From positions 4,430,501 to 4,494,500 of the forward strand of contig NZ_CP040106.1 of the NCBI RefSeq assembly GCF_005281475.1: a DNA stretch of 64,000 nucleotides. The letters run 5' to 3'. Position numbers and translations under genes: made by a program. Position 1 is the first letter of the stretch. Each line of letters opens with the position of its first letter. Shown piece by piece: positions 35,978-45,285 of this stretch. The notes below the pieces were generated by a model, which was not told the DNA's origin, did not search any database, and was given only the letters and a program-made list of their open reading frames with translations. The DNA comes from Echinicola rosea (GTDB taxonomy: Bacteria > Bacteroidota > Bacteroidia > Cytophagales > Cyclobacteriaceae).

Positions 35978-36665
35978 ATTTTGCTGCATAAAAACTCCGG
36001 ATATGTGCCTCCACGTTTTTGACGACACTTTTGTACCATCGGAAGCGGATTTCGGCCTTTTCCTCTTCACTCAGGTAGTAGATTTCCGGTTTGGAGCGTA
36101 CGATTTTTTGCTGCAAATCATACAGACAGATCGATGCACTGACCGAAATATTAAAACTCTCTGTAAAACCTGTCATCGGAATATGGACGACCCCATCACT
36201 CTTTCGGATGACCTCATCACTTACTCCTGCATGCTCATTGCCAAAGACCAAGGCCGTTTTCTGATCTGCCTCCAGCTCATGCAATGGGACGCTCTCTCCA
36301 TGTGGAGAAGTGGCCATGATCTTATACCCCTGCGACCTCAACTCCCCAAAACATGCATCGACGGAAGATCGATCAGGGCCATCTTGGTACTTGTGGATAT
36401 CCACCCATTGGGCTGAGCCTCTGGTAACATAGGGGTTGACGTCATAGGAATTGGCTTTTTCGATGATGTGAATGTCCTGCACACCAAAGCAATCACAGGT
36501 CCTGATCACTGCACTGGCATTATGAGGCTTGTAAATATCCTCCAACACCACCGTAAAAAATCGAGACCGTAAAGCCAGGACTTCTTCCATCCTGGCTTTT
36601 TTATGGTCTGTTATATATTGGGATAGGTAAGCTAATAGATCCTTGTCCAAAAAACTACTTTCCAT
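35976..36665 (-). CDS. TrmH/SpoU-family RNA 2'-O-methyltransferase
   Basis: A 229-residue SPOUT methyltransferase, probably modifying tRNA guanosine-18 or another loop ribose. Motif 1 is HNASAVIRTCDCFG (about residues 42-55), motif 2 ALVFGNEHAGVS near 133, and motif 3 IPMTGFTESFNISVSASICL near 155, together forming the trefoil-knot SAM site. Its ATG lies 11 bases inside the parC reading frame, so translation may be coupled to the topoisomerase gene. Confidence 0.9.
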   Translation of the reverse strand: MESSFLDKDLLAYLSQYITDHKKARMEEVLALRSRFFTVVLEDIYKPHNASAVIRTCDCFGVQDIHIIEKANSYDVNPYVTRGSAQWVDIHKYQDGPDRSSVDACFGELRSQGYKIMATSPHGESVPLHELEADQKTALVFGNEHAGVSDEVIRKSDGVVHIPMTGFTESFNISVSASICLYDLQQKIVRSKPEIYYLSEEEKAEIRFRWYKSVVKNVEAHIRSFYAAK

Positions 36666-39282
36666 TCTTAAACAAGCCTAGCTGATCCTTATCGTCATCT
36701 TCCTCATCCTTTACTTTCAGGTCAATGGTAGATCCGACTTCCAAATTTTCCTTATCCCCTTTCTCCTCTTTGGCGGGAGATTCTTTTTTCACCGGCTCCA
36801 GTAGTTTGATACTTTTCACGGGGTGCGCACTCAGCTTATTCCCAACTGACTTCCACCCTTTCACATCAATGACCATGTCCAGATCGTATTCTACTTTTTC
36901 GGTTTCCTTGCCTTTTTTAAGGACAACCTCCACTTGGGGTTGTTTGTCCGTGGAGACAATATCCAACGTGGACTTCCGGTGATCGGAAATAAAATTAAAT
37001 TTCTTGTTTACCGTGCTCGTCTCTATATTAAATCGCTTTACGTAATGATTTTTGCTGGCACCATCAAAGTAAACACATGAAATGACCGCTTGCGGATCAA
37101 ATTTCTCTATCAACAAGAGCGTGTTGGGGTCATAGCGATTGGTCAATTCATAGGAGGTGAGCTCATAACTGCCATCTTTATAGAAAGCGATAATCTTATC
37201 GTCCCCAAGGAAATTACCGATCACCTTGCCTCTTTCATCTGTATTGATCCTGCCGACAGCCTCGTCATAGTACACGTCCAGTCCGCCCAGTGTCGATACC
37301 CCTTCCATCTTCAACTGGATCTTTCTGACAGGATACTTAGTCAGGATATTGCCTCCGGCCCCACGGCCTTTGATATCCAATTCCTTAAAGTCATAGTCAA
37401 AGACTTTCACCCTTGCCTTGCTTCCTTGCGTGAGGTAAACGGTCACGATCTCCGCTTCTCCATTGGCATTGGCAGTAAAATACAACACTTTGGAGCCTTT
37501 GGTACCTTTGGTAAGGACGTATTCCCTGTCACGGGTCACGCTTAGGATCTGGAAGCGCTTCACCATCGTCCGCCCGGATGTGCCATCCAGATAAATCATA
37601 TTATAGACCATCCGTTCATCCCCCTTACGGAAAATACCCACATGGATAATGTCTTTGCCGACGAATACCTTGTCCTGAATTCTGGTCACTACACAAGTAC
37701 CATCCTTCTTAAAGGCAATGATATCATCAAGGTCCGAACAGTCGCAAACAAACTCGTCCTTTTTCAGCCCAGTACCGATAAATCCATCTTTTCGGTTCAC
37801 ATACAACTTTGCATTGTTTGCTGCTACCACCGTGGCTTGGATCGTTTCAAAATTGCGTATTTCTGTTTTCCTTTCCCTGCCCTTTCCGAATTTCTTCAGG
37901 AGGTTTTTATAATAGTCTATGGCAAATTCCGTGAGATGCTCCAAGTGGTGCTCGACTTCTTTCAGCTCATCTTCCAGCTTCCGCATCAGCTCATCTGCTT
38001 TGAAACTGTCAAACTTAGAAATCCTTTTGATCTTGATCTCCGTCAGTCGTACGATGTCATCTTTTGTGATTTCACGGTAAAAGTCAGGCTTGTAGGGATC
38101 CAGCCCCTTATCGATCGTAGCAATGACATCTTCCCATGTCTCACATTCCTCAATGTCACGGTAAATCCTATTTTCTATAAATATCTTTTCCAAGGAAGAG
38201 AAGAGCAATTTCTCCATCAGCTCTCCTTTTCGGATCTCCAGTTCCCTTTTCAGCAACTCCTTGGTCTGACGGGTATTGTAGGCCAAGATATCATTTACGC
38301 CCATGAAAACCGGTTTGTCCTCGATAATCACACAGGAGTTTGGAGAAATCGACTGCTCACAATCCGTAAAGGCATACAGGGCATCAATGGTCATGTCCGG
38401 GGACTGGCCAGGAGCCAAAAACACTTGTATTTCCACGTCTTTGGCGGTATTGTCCACCACCTTTTTGATCTTGATCTTGCCCTTGTCATTTGCCTTGATG
38501 ATGGAATCGATCAGTGAAGTGGTCGTCGTCCCGAAAGGAATATCCTTGATCAAAAGGCTCTTGCCGTCTCCTTCTTCGATCCGGGCACGCACTTTGATCT
38601 TCCCTCCTCGCAGGCCTTCATTATATTCCGAAAAATCTGCCAGGCCACCGGTGGGAAAGTCAGGGACAATATTGGCTTTTTTACCCTTCAGTATATCGAC
38701 AGAGGCATTGATCAGCTCGCAGAAGTTATGGGGAAGGATCTTGGTGGAAAGCCCTACGGCAATCCCTTCTACACCTTGCGCCAACAGCAAAGGAAACTTT
38801 ACGGGTAACGTTACCGGTTCCCGCTTCCTGCCATCATAGGACACCTGCCATTCCGTGGTTTGTGGATTAAAGACTACTTCCAGTGCAAACTTGGACAATC
38901 GTGCTTCAATGTATCGCGCTGCAGCTGCTCCATCACCGGTACGGATATCGCCCCAGTTTCCCTGTGTTTCGATCAGCAGGTCTTTTTGGCCCAAATTGAC
39001 AATGGCGTCACTGATGGAAGCATCTCCATGAGGGTGGTACTGCATGGTTTGGCCGATGATATTGGCCACCTTGTTAAAGCGGCCATCGTCCATTTCCTTC
39101 ATCGCATGCAGGATCCTGCGCTGAACGGGCTTAAAACCATCCTCGATAGCAGGAACCGCCCGCTCCAAGATCACATAGGATGCATAATCTAAAAACCACT
39201 CTTGATACATGCCGGTCACCGGCACGGAGTCATGCAATGCATCTCCATTTTCACCTTGACCGTTATTTTCTATATCACTCAT
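36655..39282 (-). CDS. parC: DNA topoisomerase IV subunit A
   Basis: An 875-residue type IIA topoisomerase subunit. KPVQRRILHAM (51-61), HGDASISDAIV and the active-site Tyr124 in AAARYIEARL form the breakage-reunion domain. A coiled coil (VEHHLEHLTEFAIDY) comes near 430-460 and a beta-pinwheel C-terminal domain with YDLDMVIDVKG and related repeats near 790-830. A charged K/E/D-rich tail follows. The adjacent parE-like ATPase gene and the lack of the gyrase-type GQRGRGG box favour ParC over GyrA. It decatenates daughter chromosomes with ParE. The 162-bp gap to parE holds no gene. Confidence 0.9.
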   Translation of the reverse strand: MSDIENNGQGENGDALHDSVPVTGMYQEWFLDYASYVILERAVPAIEDGFKPVQRRILHAMKEMDDGRFNKVANIIGQTMQYHPHGDASISDAIVNLGQKDLLIETQGNWGDIRTGDGAAAARYIEARLSKFALEVVFNPQTTEWQVSYDGRKREPVTLPVKFPLLLAQGVEGIAVGLSTKILPHNFCELINASVDILKGKKANIVPDFPTGGLADFSEYNEGLRGGKIKVRARIEEGDGKSLLIKDIPFGTTTTSLIDSIIKANDKGKIKIKKVVDNTAKDVEIQVFLAPGQSPDMTIDALYAFTDCEQSISPNSCVIIEDKPVFMGVNDILAYNTRQTKELLKRELEIRKGELMEKLLFSSLEKIFIENRIYRDIEECETWEDVIATIDKGLDPYKPDFYREITKDDIVRLTEIKIKRISKFDSFKADELMRKLEDELKEVEHHLEHLTEFAIDYYKNLLKKFGKGRERKTEIRNFETIQATVVAANNAKLYVNRKDGFIGTGLKKDEFVCDCSDLDDIIAFKKDGTCVVTRIQDKVFVGKDIIHVGIFRKGDERMVYNMIYLDGTSGRTMVKRFQILSVTRDREYVLTKGTKGSKVLYFTANANGEAEIVTVYLTQGSKARVKVFDYDFKELDIKGRGAGGNILTKYPVRKIQLKMEGVSTLGGLDVYYDEAVGRINTDERGKVIGNFLGDDKIIAFYKDGSYELTSYELTNRYDPNTLLLIEKFDPQAVISCVYFDGASKNHYVKRFNIETSTVNKKFNFISDHRKSTLDIVSTDKQPQVEVVLKKGKETEKVEYDLDMVIDVKGWKSVGNKLSAHPVKSIKLLEPVKKESPAKEEKGDKENLEVGSTIDLKVKDEEDDDKDQLGLFKNGK

Positions 39283-39444
39283 ATTCGGATTACATTAATT
39301 GGAAAATTGTAAAATTGGAAGGTTATCGGCCTTGGAAGACACTTTTAATGATAGCCTACGATCTTTGATATCCGCCTATACATTCCCAATTCATCATTCT
39401 TAATTCAATCATATTCATTTCTAATCCTAAACTCTTCATTCTCA

Positions 39445-41349
39445 TCATGCTGCCTCTGTCTCTTCGGTATCGGCCTTGACGTCGTCCGCTTTCTCCTCCA
39501 CTATGTCTTTTTCTACTTTTAAGTTGTCGATGATAAAACTCTGCCTGTTTGGCGTGTTTTTCCCCATAAAGAAAGTCAGCAGGTCTGCTATCTTGGTATC
39601 CTTGTTCAGGATAATCGGTTCTAAGCGGATATCTTCACCGATAAATCCACCAAACTCATCTGGTGATATCTCCCCCAGCCCCTTAAATCGGGTGATTTCT
39701 GGTTTATTTCCCAGCTTGGCAATGGCTTTTCTCTTTTCGTCCTCCGAATAACAGTAAATGGTCTCCTTCTTATTTCTTACCCTAAAGAGTGGGGTATCAA
39801 GGATGTATAAATGGCCGTTTTTCACCAGTTCAGGAAAAAACTGCAGGAAATAAGTCATGATCAACAACCTGATGTGCATGCCGTCCACATCCGCATCGGT
39901 GGCAATGACGATCTTACGGTACCGCAAGCCATCGATCCCATCTTCGATGTTCAGCGCGTGCTGCAGCAGGTTAAACTCTTCATTTTCATACACCACCTTC
40001 TTGGTCATCCCAAAGCAGTTTAGCGGCTTTCCCCTGAGGGAAAACACGGCTTGAGTCTGTACATCCCTGGATTTGGTGATAGAACCTGAAGCCGAATCCC
40101 CTTCTGTAATAAACAGCATCGTATCGTTTTTTTTCTCCTCGTTGGCCTTGGCGTCATCATAATGTACCCGACAGTCCCTCAGCTTTCGGTTATGAAGGTT
40201 GGCCTTCTTGGCCCTTTCATTGGCCAGCTTCTTAATACCTGAGATTTCTTTTCGCTCCCTTTCCGATTGCAGGATACGTTTGAGCAGGGCATTGGCTGTC
40301 TCGGTATTTTTATGGAGGTAATTGTCCAGCTCTGTCTTTACAAAATCATTGACAAAGGTTCGCAACGTCGGCCCATCTGGCCCCACACTGTGAGAGCCTA
40401 GCTTGGTCTTGGTCTGCGATTCAAACACGGGTTCTTGCACCCGAACGGCTATGGCACCGGCGATGCTCTGCCTGATATCCGCTGCATCGTAATCTTTCTT
40501 GAAAAACTCCCTTACGGCCTTGACAATCGCCTCCCTAAATGCAGCGAGGTGCGTCCCCCCCTGAGTGGTATATTGACCATTTACAAAGGAATGGTACTCC
40601 TCTCCATACTGATTGGTATGGGTAAGGGCCATCTCGATATCATTGCCCTTGAGGTGAATGATCGGGTACCGCTTGCTATCATCATCGACTTTTCTGTCCA
40701 ATAGATCATGAAGGCCTTTATCGGAAAAGTATTTTTTCCCGTTGAAATTTATCGTCAACCCGGAGTTCAAAAAAGCATAATTCCATATTTGGTTTTCCAA
40801 ATATTCCGGGATAAAATGGTAATTCTTAAAAACCGTAGCATCTGGACTGAAGACGATTTTGGTACCGTTTCTATCGGAACTCTTGTCCACTGGCCTGTCC
40901 TCCTTGAGCACACCTTTTTCGAATTCGGCCACTTTGGTCTGTCCATCACGATAGGATTGTACTTTGAAATATTGGGAGAGCGCATTCACGGCTTTGGTAC
41001 CCACGCCGTTTAGTCCCACGGACTTTTGAAAGGCACCGGAATCATACTTGCCACCGGTATTGATTTTCGAAACACAATCCACCACTTTGCCCAGCGGAAT
41101 GCCACGACCATAATCCCTTACTTCTACTTTGTGCTCGCTGATCTTAATGTCAATGGTTCGCCCAAATCCCATCATATGCTCATCGATACTATTGTCTAGC
41201 ACCTCTTTCACAAGCACATAAATACCATCATCCTGGGCACTACCATCTCCCAACTTCCCGATATACATCCCCGGACGAAGCCGGATATGCTCTTTCCAGT
41301 CGAGTGACTTGATACTATCTTCGGTATATTGTACGTTTTTTTCTGCCAT
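39445..41349 (-). CDS. parE: DNA topoisomerase IV subunit B
   Basis: A 634-residue GHKL-type ATPase subunit. [10 protein letters not shown] (25-34), the ATP-site [11 protein letters not shown] with the catalytic Glu, [23 protein letters not shown] and the lysine loop near QTKTKLGS form the ATPase and transducer domains. [14 protein letters not shown] starts the TOPRIM region and [14 protein letters not shown] supplies its Mg-binding aspartates. The C-terminus is an acidic tail. It precedes parC on the same strand and follows a small membrane-protein gene by 45 bp, so the three are likely co-transcribed. Confidence 0.92.
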   Translation of the reverse strand: MAEKNVQYTEDSIKSLDWKEHIRLRPGMYIGKLGDGSAQDDGIYVLVKEVLDNSIDEHMMGFGRTIDIKISEHKVEVRDYGRGIPLGKVVDCVSKINTGGKYDSGAFQKSVGLNGVGTKAVNALSQYFKVQSYRDGQTKVAEFEKGVLKEDRPVDKSSDRNGTKIVFSPDATVFKNYHFIPEYLENQIWNYAFLNSGLTINFNGKKYFSDKGLHDLLDRKVDDDSKRYPIIHLKGNDIEMALTHTNQYGEEYHSFVNGQYTTQGGTHLAAFREAIVKAVREFFKKDYDAADIRQSIAGAIAVRVQEPVFESQTKTKLGSHSVGPDGPTLRTFVNDFVKTELDNYLHKNTETANALLKRILQSERERKEISGIKKLANERAKKANLHNRKLRDCRVHYDDAKANEEKKNDTMLFITEGDSASGSITKSRDVQTQAVFSLRGKPLNCFGMTKKVVYENEEFNLLQHALNIEDGIDGLRYRKIVIATDADVDGMHIRLLIMTYFLQFFPELVKNGHLYILDTPLFRVRNKKETIYCYSEDEKRKAIAKLGNKPEITRFKGLGEISPDEFGGFIGEDIRLEPIILNKDTKIADLLTFFMGKNTPNRQSFIIDNLKVEKDIVEEKADDVKADTEETEAA

Positions 41350-41394
41350 GCGTGGTTGTATGTTTTCTTGGCTACTTAATTTTCTCTTAGGTCC

Positions 41395-41889
41395 TTATTT
41401 GATGGACTGGACACTCTTCATTTTTCGGGTCAACAATATAAATAAAATGACGGTCCAGATTACAAATAAAACAGGCAAAATATATAATCCAAATCCCGAT
41501 GGCCGGCCGGTCTCTTCCATGATTCCATTCAACTGGAATATGTACATCACCACGACGATGATCGAAACATTGATGATACCTACAAAAGAGTAAATCCATG
41601 TCAACATCTGGTCGCGAAAAGGATCGCCTTTGGCAAATAACCTTTTTATATTAGGGCTAGCACCATTCTCTATGAGTTTTGCGGGGGTCACCAGCAAGAT
41701 ATTCAACACTAAAAAAATCCCTATAACAATATAGAAAAACATGTTCTTATCCATCACTCCATGAGCAAACCCTTCCTCGTTCAGTTCAAAACCTACCATC
41801 CCGGGCAGCCCTGAATAGATGTACATGAAAACAACAATAAAAGCCAATACTGTAATTAAGTGGAATGCTTTAGCAAATCTATGATTCAT
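41395..41889 (-). CDS. Small membrane protein upstream of parE
   Basis: A 164-residue protein with four clear membrane helices (about residues 7-28, 48-66, 93-115 and 131-155), an acidic periplasmic loop after the first (PGMVGFELNEEGFAHG), and a basic C-terminal tail. It resembles DUF1648-type small membrane proteins in layout. I recall similar proteins beside parE in related genomes, sometimes mislabelled as topoisomerase, although nothing in the sequence points to DNA. Function unknown. Confidence 0.75.
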   Translation of the reverse strand: MNHRFAKAFHLITVLAFIVVFMYIYSGLPGMVGFELNEEGFAHGVMDKNMFFYIVIGIFLVLNILLVTPAKLIENGASPNIKRLFAKGDPFRDQMLTWIYSFVGIINVSIIVVVMYIFQLNGIMEETGRPSGFGLYILPVLFVIWTVILFILLTRKMKSVQSIK

Positions 41890-42232
41890 ATATACGCGTT
41901 TTAAACTGCTAATATAAGGGTTAAGATTATAGTATGCCTGTTTCTGAAGTATTAGATTTTTGCTTCATTCTAGCCCCCTGATTTTGGGAAGACATAATCT
42001 ACTGACAATAAGTAGAATTTGAAAGAAAAGTGGTAGTAGTCCTCCTTGGTCAAGTTCAGGCAAGCACTCTTTGAAAGATCGTTTTTTGGAGAAATACATA
42101 GGTATATAGGGCGCCATAGAGGGAAGCTCCTACAGATTCAATGGCTCTCAAATCTCACGTCTCGCATCTCCTATCTAATGACTCCATATTCAGATAAGCT
42201 TATGCAGTTTCCAATGTACAAATCGGGCCAAA

Positions 42233-42322
42233 GTGCCAGCGGCACGATAAATTTTGTAACCTGCGGATTCATCCGCAGGAGCTCAAGCTCTCCTCTGCCT
42301 CCCGAAGGAGTGCCATCGGCAC
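42233..42322. repeat. Cluster of three short perfect hairpins
   Basis: GTGCC-AGC-GGCAC (42233-42245), CCTGCGGAT-TC-ATCCGCAGG (42260-42279) and GTGCC-ATC-GGCAC (42310-42322) are perfect inverted repeats within 90 bp; the first and third differ only in the loop. Such units are typical of decayed intergenic repeat arrays in Bacteroidota. Confidence 0.7.
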
Positions 42323-42357
42323 GGATCATAGCTATGCCTACACGAAAAGTGTTTTCC

Positions 42358-42533
42358 TTCAACCCGGATTATGCGTTAGGAATCGTAGTGAGAGCTGAAA
42401 TTGCAAGAAAATCAGTTAGTGTGGAGGCATTAGCGTAGCACCGCTACGGTTATGCCGAAAACTAAAGTGAAACGGCTGATTTTGAAGCAGTTTAAGGTCG
42501 CAACAGATAGGCTAATGCATATTCCGGGTTCAA
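42358..42533. repeat. Second MITE-like element (176 bp) with terminal inverted repeats
   Basis: The left end TTCAACCCGGATTATGC and the right end GCATATTCCGGGTTCAA are inverted repeats with two mismatches in 17, and similarity extends to the neighbouring GTTAG/CTAAT. The centre carries a hairpin, GGCATTAGCGTAGC (42426-42439) against GCTACGGTTATGCC (42443-42456), with two mismatches. Length and layout (ends plus central palindrome) parallel the 173-bp family, but the sequence is different. Its right end recurs, inverted, at 7201-7229. Confidence 0.65.
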
Positions 42534-42561
42534 TAAACTCTATGCGTTTGCCCAGTGCTAA

Positions 42562-42736
42562 TAACCTCAGTTCGATTATAAAACCGTCACTGCGAGGCTT
42601 GGAGGTAGGCCTGAGCGGGTGGAAGCCGTGGCAGTCTCAGTATTTCGGGATTGCCACACCCTTTTCCACCCCATATCCTCCTAAAAAGGGTTCGCAATGA
42701 CGCTTTTTATACTAAAATTAAGTCGAGCTCAGGTTA
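42562..42736 (+). repeat. MITE/REP-like element, copy B
   Basis: 175 bp with the same ends as copy A (TAACCTCAGTTCGA and TCGAGCTCAGGTTA) and the same orientation. The central palindrome is degenerate here: GTGGCA and TGCCAC arms remain, but the GC core is replaced by GTCTCAGTATTTCGGGAT. It lies in a divergent intergenic region, unlike A and C, and ends 14 bp before the promoter of the lipoprotein gene. Confidence 0.85.
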
Positions 42737-42749
42737 ATAGTAACCACAC

Positions 42750-42780
42750 TTGTATCCGCCCATTTCTTAAACTACCTTTG
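42750..42780 (+). promoter_or_regulatory. Bacteroidota-type promoter of the lipoprotein gene
   Basis: TTG at 42750-42752, a 20-base spacer, and TACCTTTG at 42773-42780 match the -33/-7 consensus exactly. The ATG follows 29 bp later. The promoter begins just outside the end of repeat copy B. Confidence 0.65.
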
Positions 42781-42809
42781 GCATCTAATCGTCAAGAAAC
42801 TTTCAACAG

Positions 42810-43202
42810 ATGAAAAGTAGCCTCCTTCCAGCGATCATTTTTGTGCTGTTTTTAGCCATTTTCGCTAGCTGTGTATCCAAGCTGGACACTGGAAACATCA
42901 ATATGGAAAATTGGAAAAATGACCGCTACGGCTGCAAAGGCCTTCGCATCCAAGACCTGACAGAGCTAGAATCCCTGAAAAACACGTTTCTGGGAGCGAC
43001 CAATCAAGAGCTTATTGTTACTTTTGGACGTCCTGACAGGGTCGAACTGCTGAATAAGAGTCAGAGCTTTTTCTTTTATTTCCTCGAACCCTCCGGCGAA
43101 TGTGACAATCATGAAAAAGAAAAAGAGCCCCTAAAGGCCCTTTTTCGTTTGAATGCCATAAATAAGGTCAGTGAGGTAACTATTACAACCCTTAATCCTT
43201 AA
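42810..43202 (+). CDS. Small predicted lipoprotein, SmpA/BamE-like fold possible
   Basis: A 130-residue protein with a signal sequence ending in FASC (Cys21), a plausible lipidation site. The mature part contains FLGATNQELIVTFGRPDRVE followed by a hydrophobic strand (FFFYFLEP). A helix with a G-x-t-x-x-x-v-x-x-x-f-G-x-P turn followed by strands is the pattern of SmpA/BamE-like domains. An outer-membrane-associated role would fit but is inferred from fold pattern only. Confidence 0.75.
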   Translation: MKSSLLPAIIFVLFLAIFASCVSKLDTGNINMENWKNDRYGCKGLRIQDLTELESLKNTFLGATNQELIVTFGRPDRVELLNKSQSFFFYFLEPSGECDNHEKEKEPLKALFRLNAINKVSEVTITTLNP

Positions 43203-43269
43203 GCATCGTTTTTTCATACCACGTCGATATAAATTGCTGATCGGTTCATGCATTTCAGTAAATCCCCGA

Positions 43270-44187
43270 CTAAAAACACAATGCCGCAGCACCTTGGGTA
43301 CCGGCATTATTGCCCAACGTGGCCTTTTTGAGCTGGAGGTCGTTGGTATAATAATGCGTAAGATATTGCCTTACGGTCTTTTCCAATGCGGGCATCATAA
43401 ATTCAAGGCCAGCTGAAATTCCTCCTCCAAAATAAACCTCATTGACATCCAAAATCCGAATGGTAGATACGATCGCCTCTCCAAGAATGCTGCCCACTTC
43501 TTCAAAAGTAAGCAAGGAGACTTCATTTCCTTCTCTTGCAGTATCTACCAGCAAATGTGTTCCTAATTCTTTATCCATCAGCTCGCCGGACTTTTGGGGA
43601 TAAGCATTGATCATTCGCTCAAGGATATTCAAAATGCCATTTCTACCAATAATGGTTTCCAAGCGGGCATTTCCCCTGGAAAGCATATGCCCCATTTCCA
43701 TAGCATTGCCGCGTGCTCCCTTAAAAATCTTCCCATCCACCACAGCGGCGCTGCCGATACCAGTTCCCATGGTGATAAACAGGAAATTAGCAGTAGGCTT
43801 GGAGGAGGCAAACTTAAATTCTCCCATGGCCGCTGCACTCGCGTCATTTTCAAGAAAAAAGCTTTTTTCTGGATACTTGTCCAAAAGCGCCCCTTTCAGG
43901 TCAAATCCGTCGAGTTCGGGGATCGCAGGAATCTCCAGTGTGGTGGTACGCGCTTTATTGATCAAGCCCGGCAGGCCGATGCCTACTTTATTGATATCAG
44001 GATATTTTGACAAGTACTTGCCAATAACATCCACAAAACAGGAATTAAAGCCTTTGGGGTCTTCCTTATAATGACTGGTATCTTCTTTATCAAAGGAAAC
44101 GATATCTCCTTGCTGGCTCACTTTACCAATTTTTAGGTGGGTTCCCCCTACATCTACACCCAGAAAGTGTTCGTTTTGATTACTCAT
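43270..44187 (-). CDS. ROK-family sugar kinase/polyphosphate glucokinase-like protein
   Basis: A 305-residue ASKHA-fold kinase. The phosphate-1 loop GVDVGGTHLKIGK (residues 9-21), GIGLPGLIN near 72, the catalytic Asp in FLENDASAAAMGE near 115 and the adenosine motif GTGIGSA (about 141-147) place it in ROK. The zinc-binding C-x-C-G-x-x-G-C motif of many ROK proteins is absent: after MEMGHMLSRGN the sequence reads ARLETIIGRNG. It may phosphorylate glucose or a related hexose, but the substrate is not certain. It appears monocistronic. Confidence 0.88.
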   Translation of the reverse strand: MSNQNEHFLGVDVGGTHLKIGKVSQQGDIVSFDKEDTSHYKEDPKGFNSCFVDVIGKYLSKYPDINKVGIGLPGLINKARTTTLEIPAIPELDGFDLKGALLDKYPEKSFFLENDASAAAMGEFKFASSKPTANFLFITMGTGIGSAAVVDGKIFKGARGNAMEMGHMLSRGNARLETIIGRNGILNILERMINAYPQKSGELMDKELGTHLLVDTAREGNEVSLLTFEEVGSILGEAIVSTIRILDVNEVYFGGGISAGLEFMMPALEKTVRQYLTHYYTNDLQLKKATLGNNAGTQGAAALCF

Positions 44188-44236
44188 GGTTTACGGTTTA
44201 ATAGGTTTTGGCTTCTAAAATAGTAAACAGATAAGC

Positions 44237-44725
44237 TTACTTCCTAAATTCTTTTGAAAAGTCTTGAAAGATTTCATGAACGGCAGGACAGACCAAGGTA
44301 TTTTTTAGGCTCAAACCTAAAATTCCGTGCATGTTTTTTCGGTTGGTATGGGGATATTCCCGGCATGCCTTGGGCCGTGATTCATACACAAAACACTTAT
44401 TGTCATTACCCAAAAATGGACATGGAGAACTATTCAACACAAAATCTCCCTCCTCATCCCGGTGTAAGTAGGTGTCGATAAATTCAGAGGATTTCATCCG
44501 CAGCTTCTTTGCCAATCGATCGATATCAATTTGCAGGAAAATAGGACTGGTGGTCTTACAACAATTGGCACACTCCAAGCAATCGATCTTTTCAAACTGT
44601 TCTTCATGCGCTGTTGCAAACTTCTCATCGAGCACTTTAGGCTTGACTTTTCGCAATCGCGTCCGGAGCTTTTTATGATAGCTATAATCTGAAAGGGATT
44701 TTTGTCTGAAATTTTCTAGGTCCAT
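44237..44725 (-). CDS. YkgJ-family cysteine-cluster protein
   Basis: A 162-residue cytoplasmic protein with a CxxCxxCC-type cluster (CLECANCCKT, about residues 49-58), then SPCPFLGNDNKCFVYESRPKAC further on. These eight or so cysteines in the order of the YkgJ family probably hold a zinc ion or iron-sulfur cluster. Function undefined. The N-terminus is basic and helical. It lies 49 bp upstream of the ROK gene on the same strand. Confidence 0.88.
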   Translation of the reverse strand: MDLENFRQKSLSDYSYHKKLRTRLRKVKPKVLDEKFATAHEEQFEKIDCLECANCCKTTSPIFLQIDIDRLAKKLRMKSSEFIDTYLHRDEEGDFVLNSSPCPFLGNDNKCFVYESRPKACREYPHTNRKNMHGILGLSLKNTLVCPAVHEIFQDFSKEFRK

Positions 44726-44925
44726 ACATCCTTGTGTTGAATTGTCCTATCGCCTAAAGGGTAATTCGTAGGTGACTACTCAATAGTCTTAAACGTTCAT
44801 CATTTACACACTCACCAAGCCCTTAAAACCATATTTTCACCTATCACTGGTATATTATAAGGTAAAATATTTTGATTTTACAATATTTTTCGTATTTTTA
44901 TTGGTAACATAAACCCAGTTTCGAC

Positions 44926-45285
44926 ATGAAAATGCATCCAAGTGAATTGTTCTTCTATTATATTCCTTCGCACACTATAGACAAGCAAGCGAGGGCATAT
45001 GCGCGATCGGTTTCTCGGTATGTCAATGAGATCAATATTGAGAAAGAGCACATCACCACGACAGGATGGAGAACTATCCTGGATAAGTTACACTTGCGGG
45101 CCAAGGACCTACTCAACCGGGCTCATCCGCAATACCAAAGTCACATTGCAGGTAAAACCTGGGATGACGAAAGCTGGCTGCACATATTGGTCAAACACCC
45201 TTACCTGCTCAAAGCTCCCATTGCCATCAAGCGGGGCAAAGCAGTGCTTTGTATAAAACCAAGCGAGATATTTAAGTTAAACTAA
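44926..45285 (+). CDS. ArsC/Spx-like thioredoxin-fold protein without active-site cysteines
   Basis: A 119-residue protein. The C-terminal part (WLHILVKHPYLLKAPIAIKRGKAVLC, from about residue 84) matches the conserved end of the ArsC/Spx/YffB family, with cis-Pro and the Arg-Gly region. However the N-terminal position of the redox Cys (normally CxxC or Cys-x3-x) reads YIPSHTIDKQ, without cysteine. It is therefore unlikely to be an arsenate reductase and may have a structural or regulatory role. An inverted repeat GTAAAAT-N6-ATTTTAC (44862-44881) lies in its upstream region. It overlaps the convergent CvfB gene by four bases. Confidence 0.8.
   Translation: MKMHPSELFFYYIPSHTIDKQARAYARSVSRYVNEINIEKEHITTTGWRTILDKLHLRAKDLLNRAHPQYQSHIAGKTWDDESWLHILVKHPYLLKAPIAIKRGKAVLCIKPSEIFKLN

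Larger units (their letters stand above)
41890..42809. other. 920-bp gene-free, repeat-dense interval
   Basis: This interval between the parE operon and a lipoprotein gene holds, in order, a cluster of short hairpins (42233-42322), a 176-bp palindromic element (42358-42533), copy B of the window's 173-bp element (42562-42736) and a promoter (42750-42780). A 130-codon open frame (42046-42438) runs through the repeats and has no protein-like features, so I do not call it a gene. Confidence 0.7.

Noticed and set aside
37642-38517. 291-codon frame opposite parC
   Set aside because: Antisense shadow of a highly conserved topoisomerase gene; no features of its own.
41395-41889. Naming the small membrane protein upstream of parE as a topoisomerase component
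   Set aside because: It is a four-helix membrane protein with no DNA-binding or ATPase motif; proximity alone does not support that name.
42046-42438. 130-codon frame on the plus strand
   Set aside because: It runs through short hairpins and into the 176-bp element; translation has no protein-like motif and is explained by stop-poor repeat sequence.
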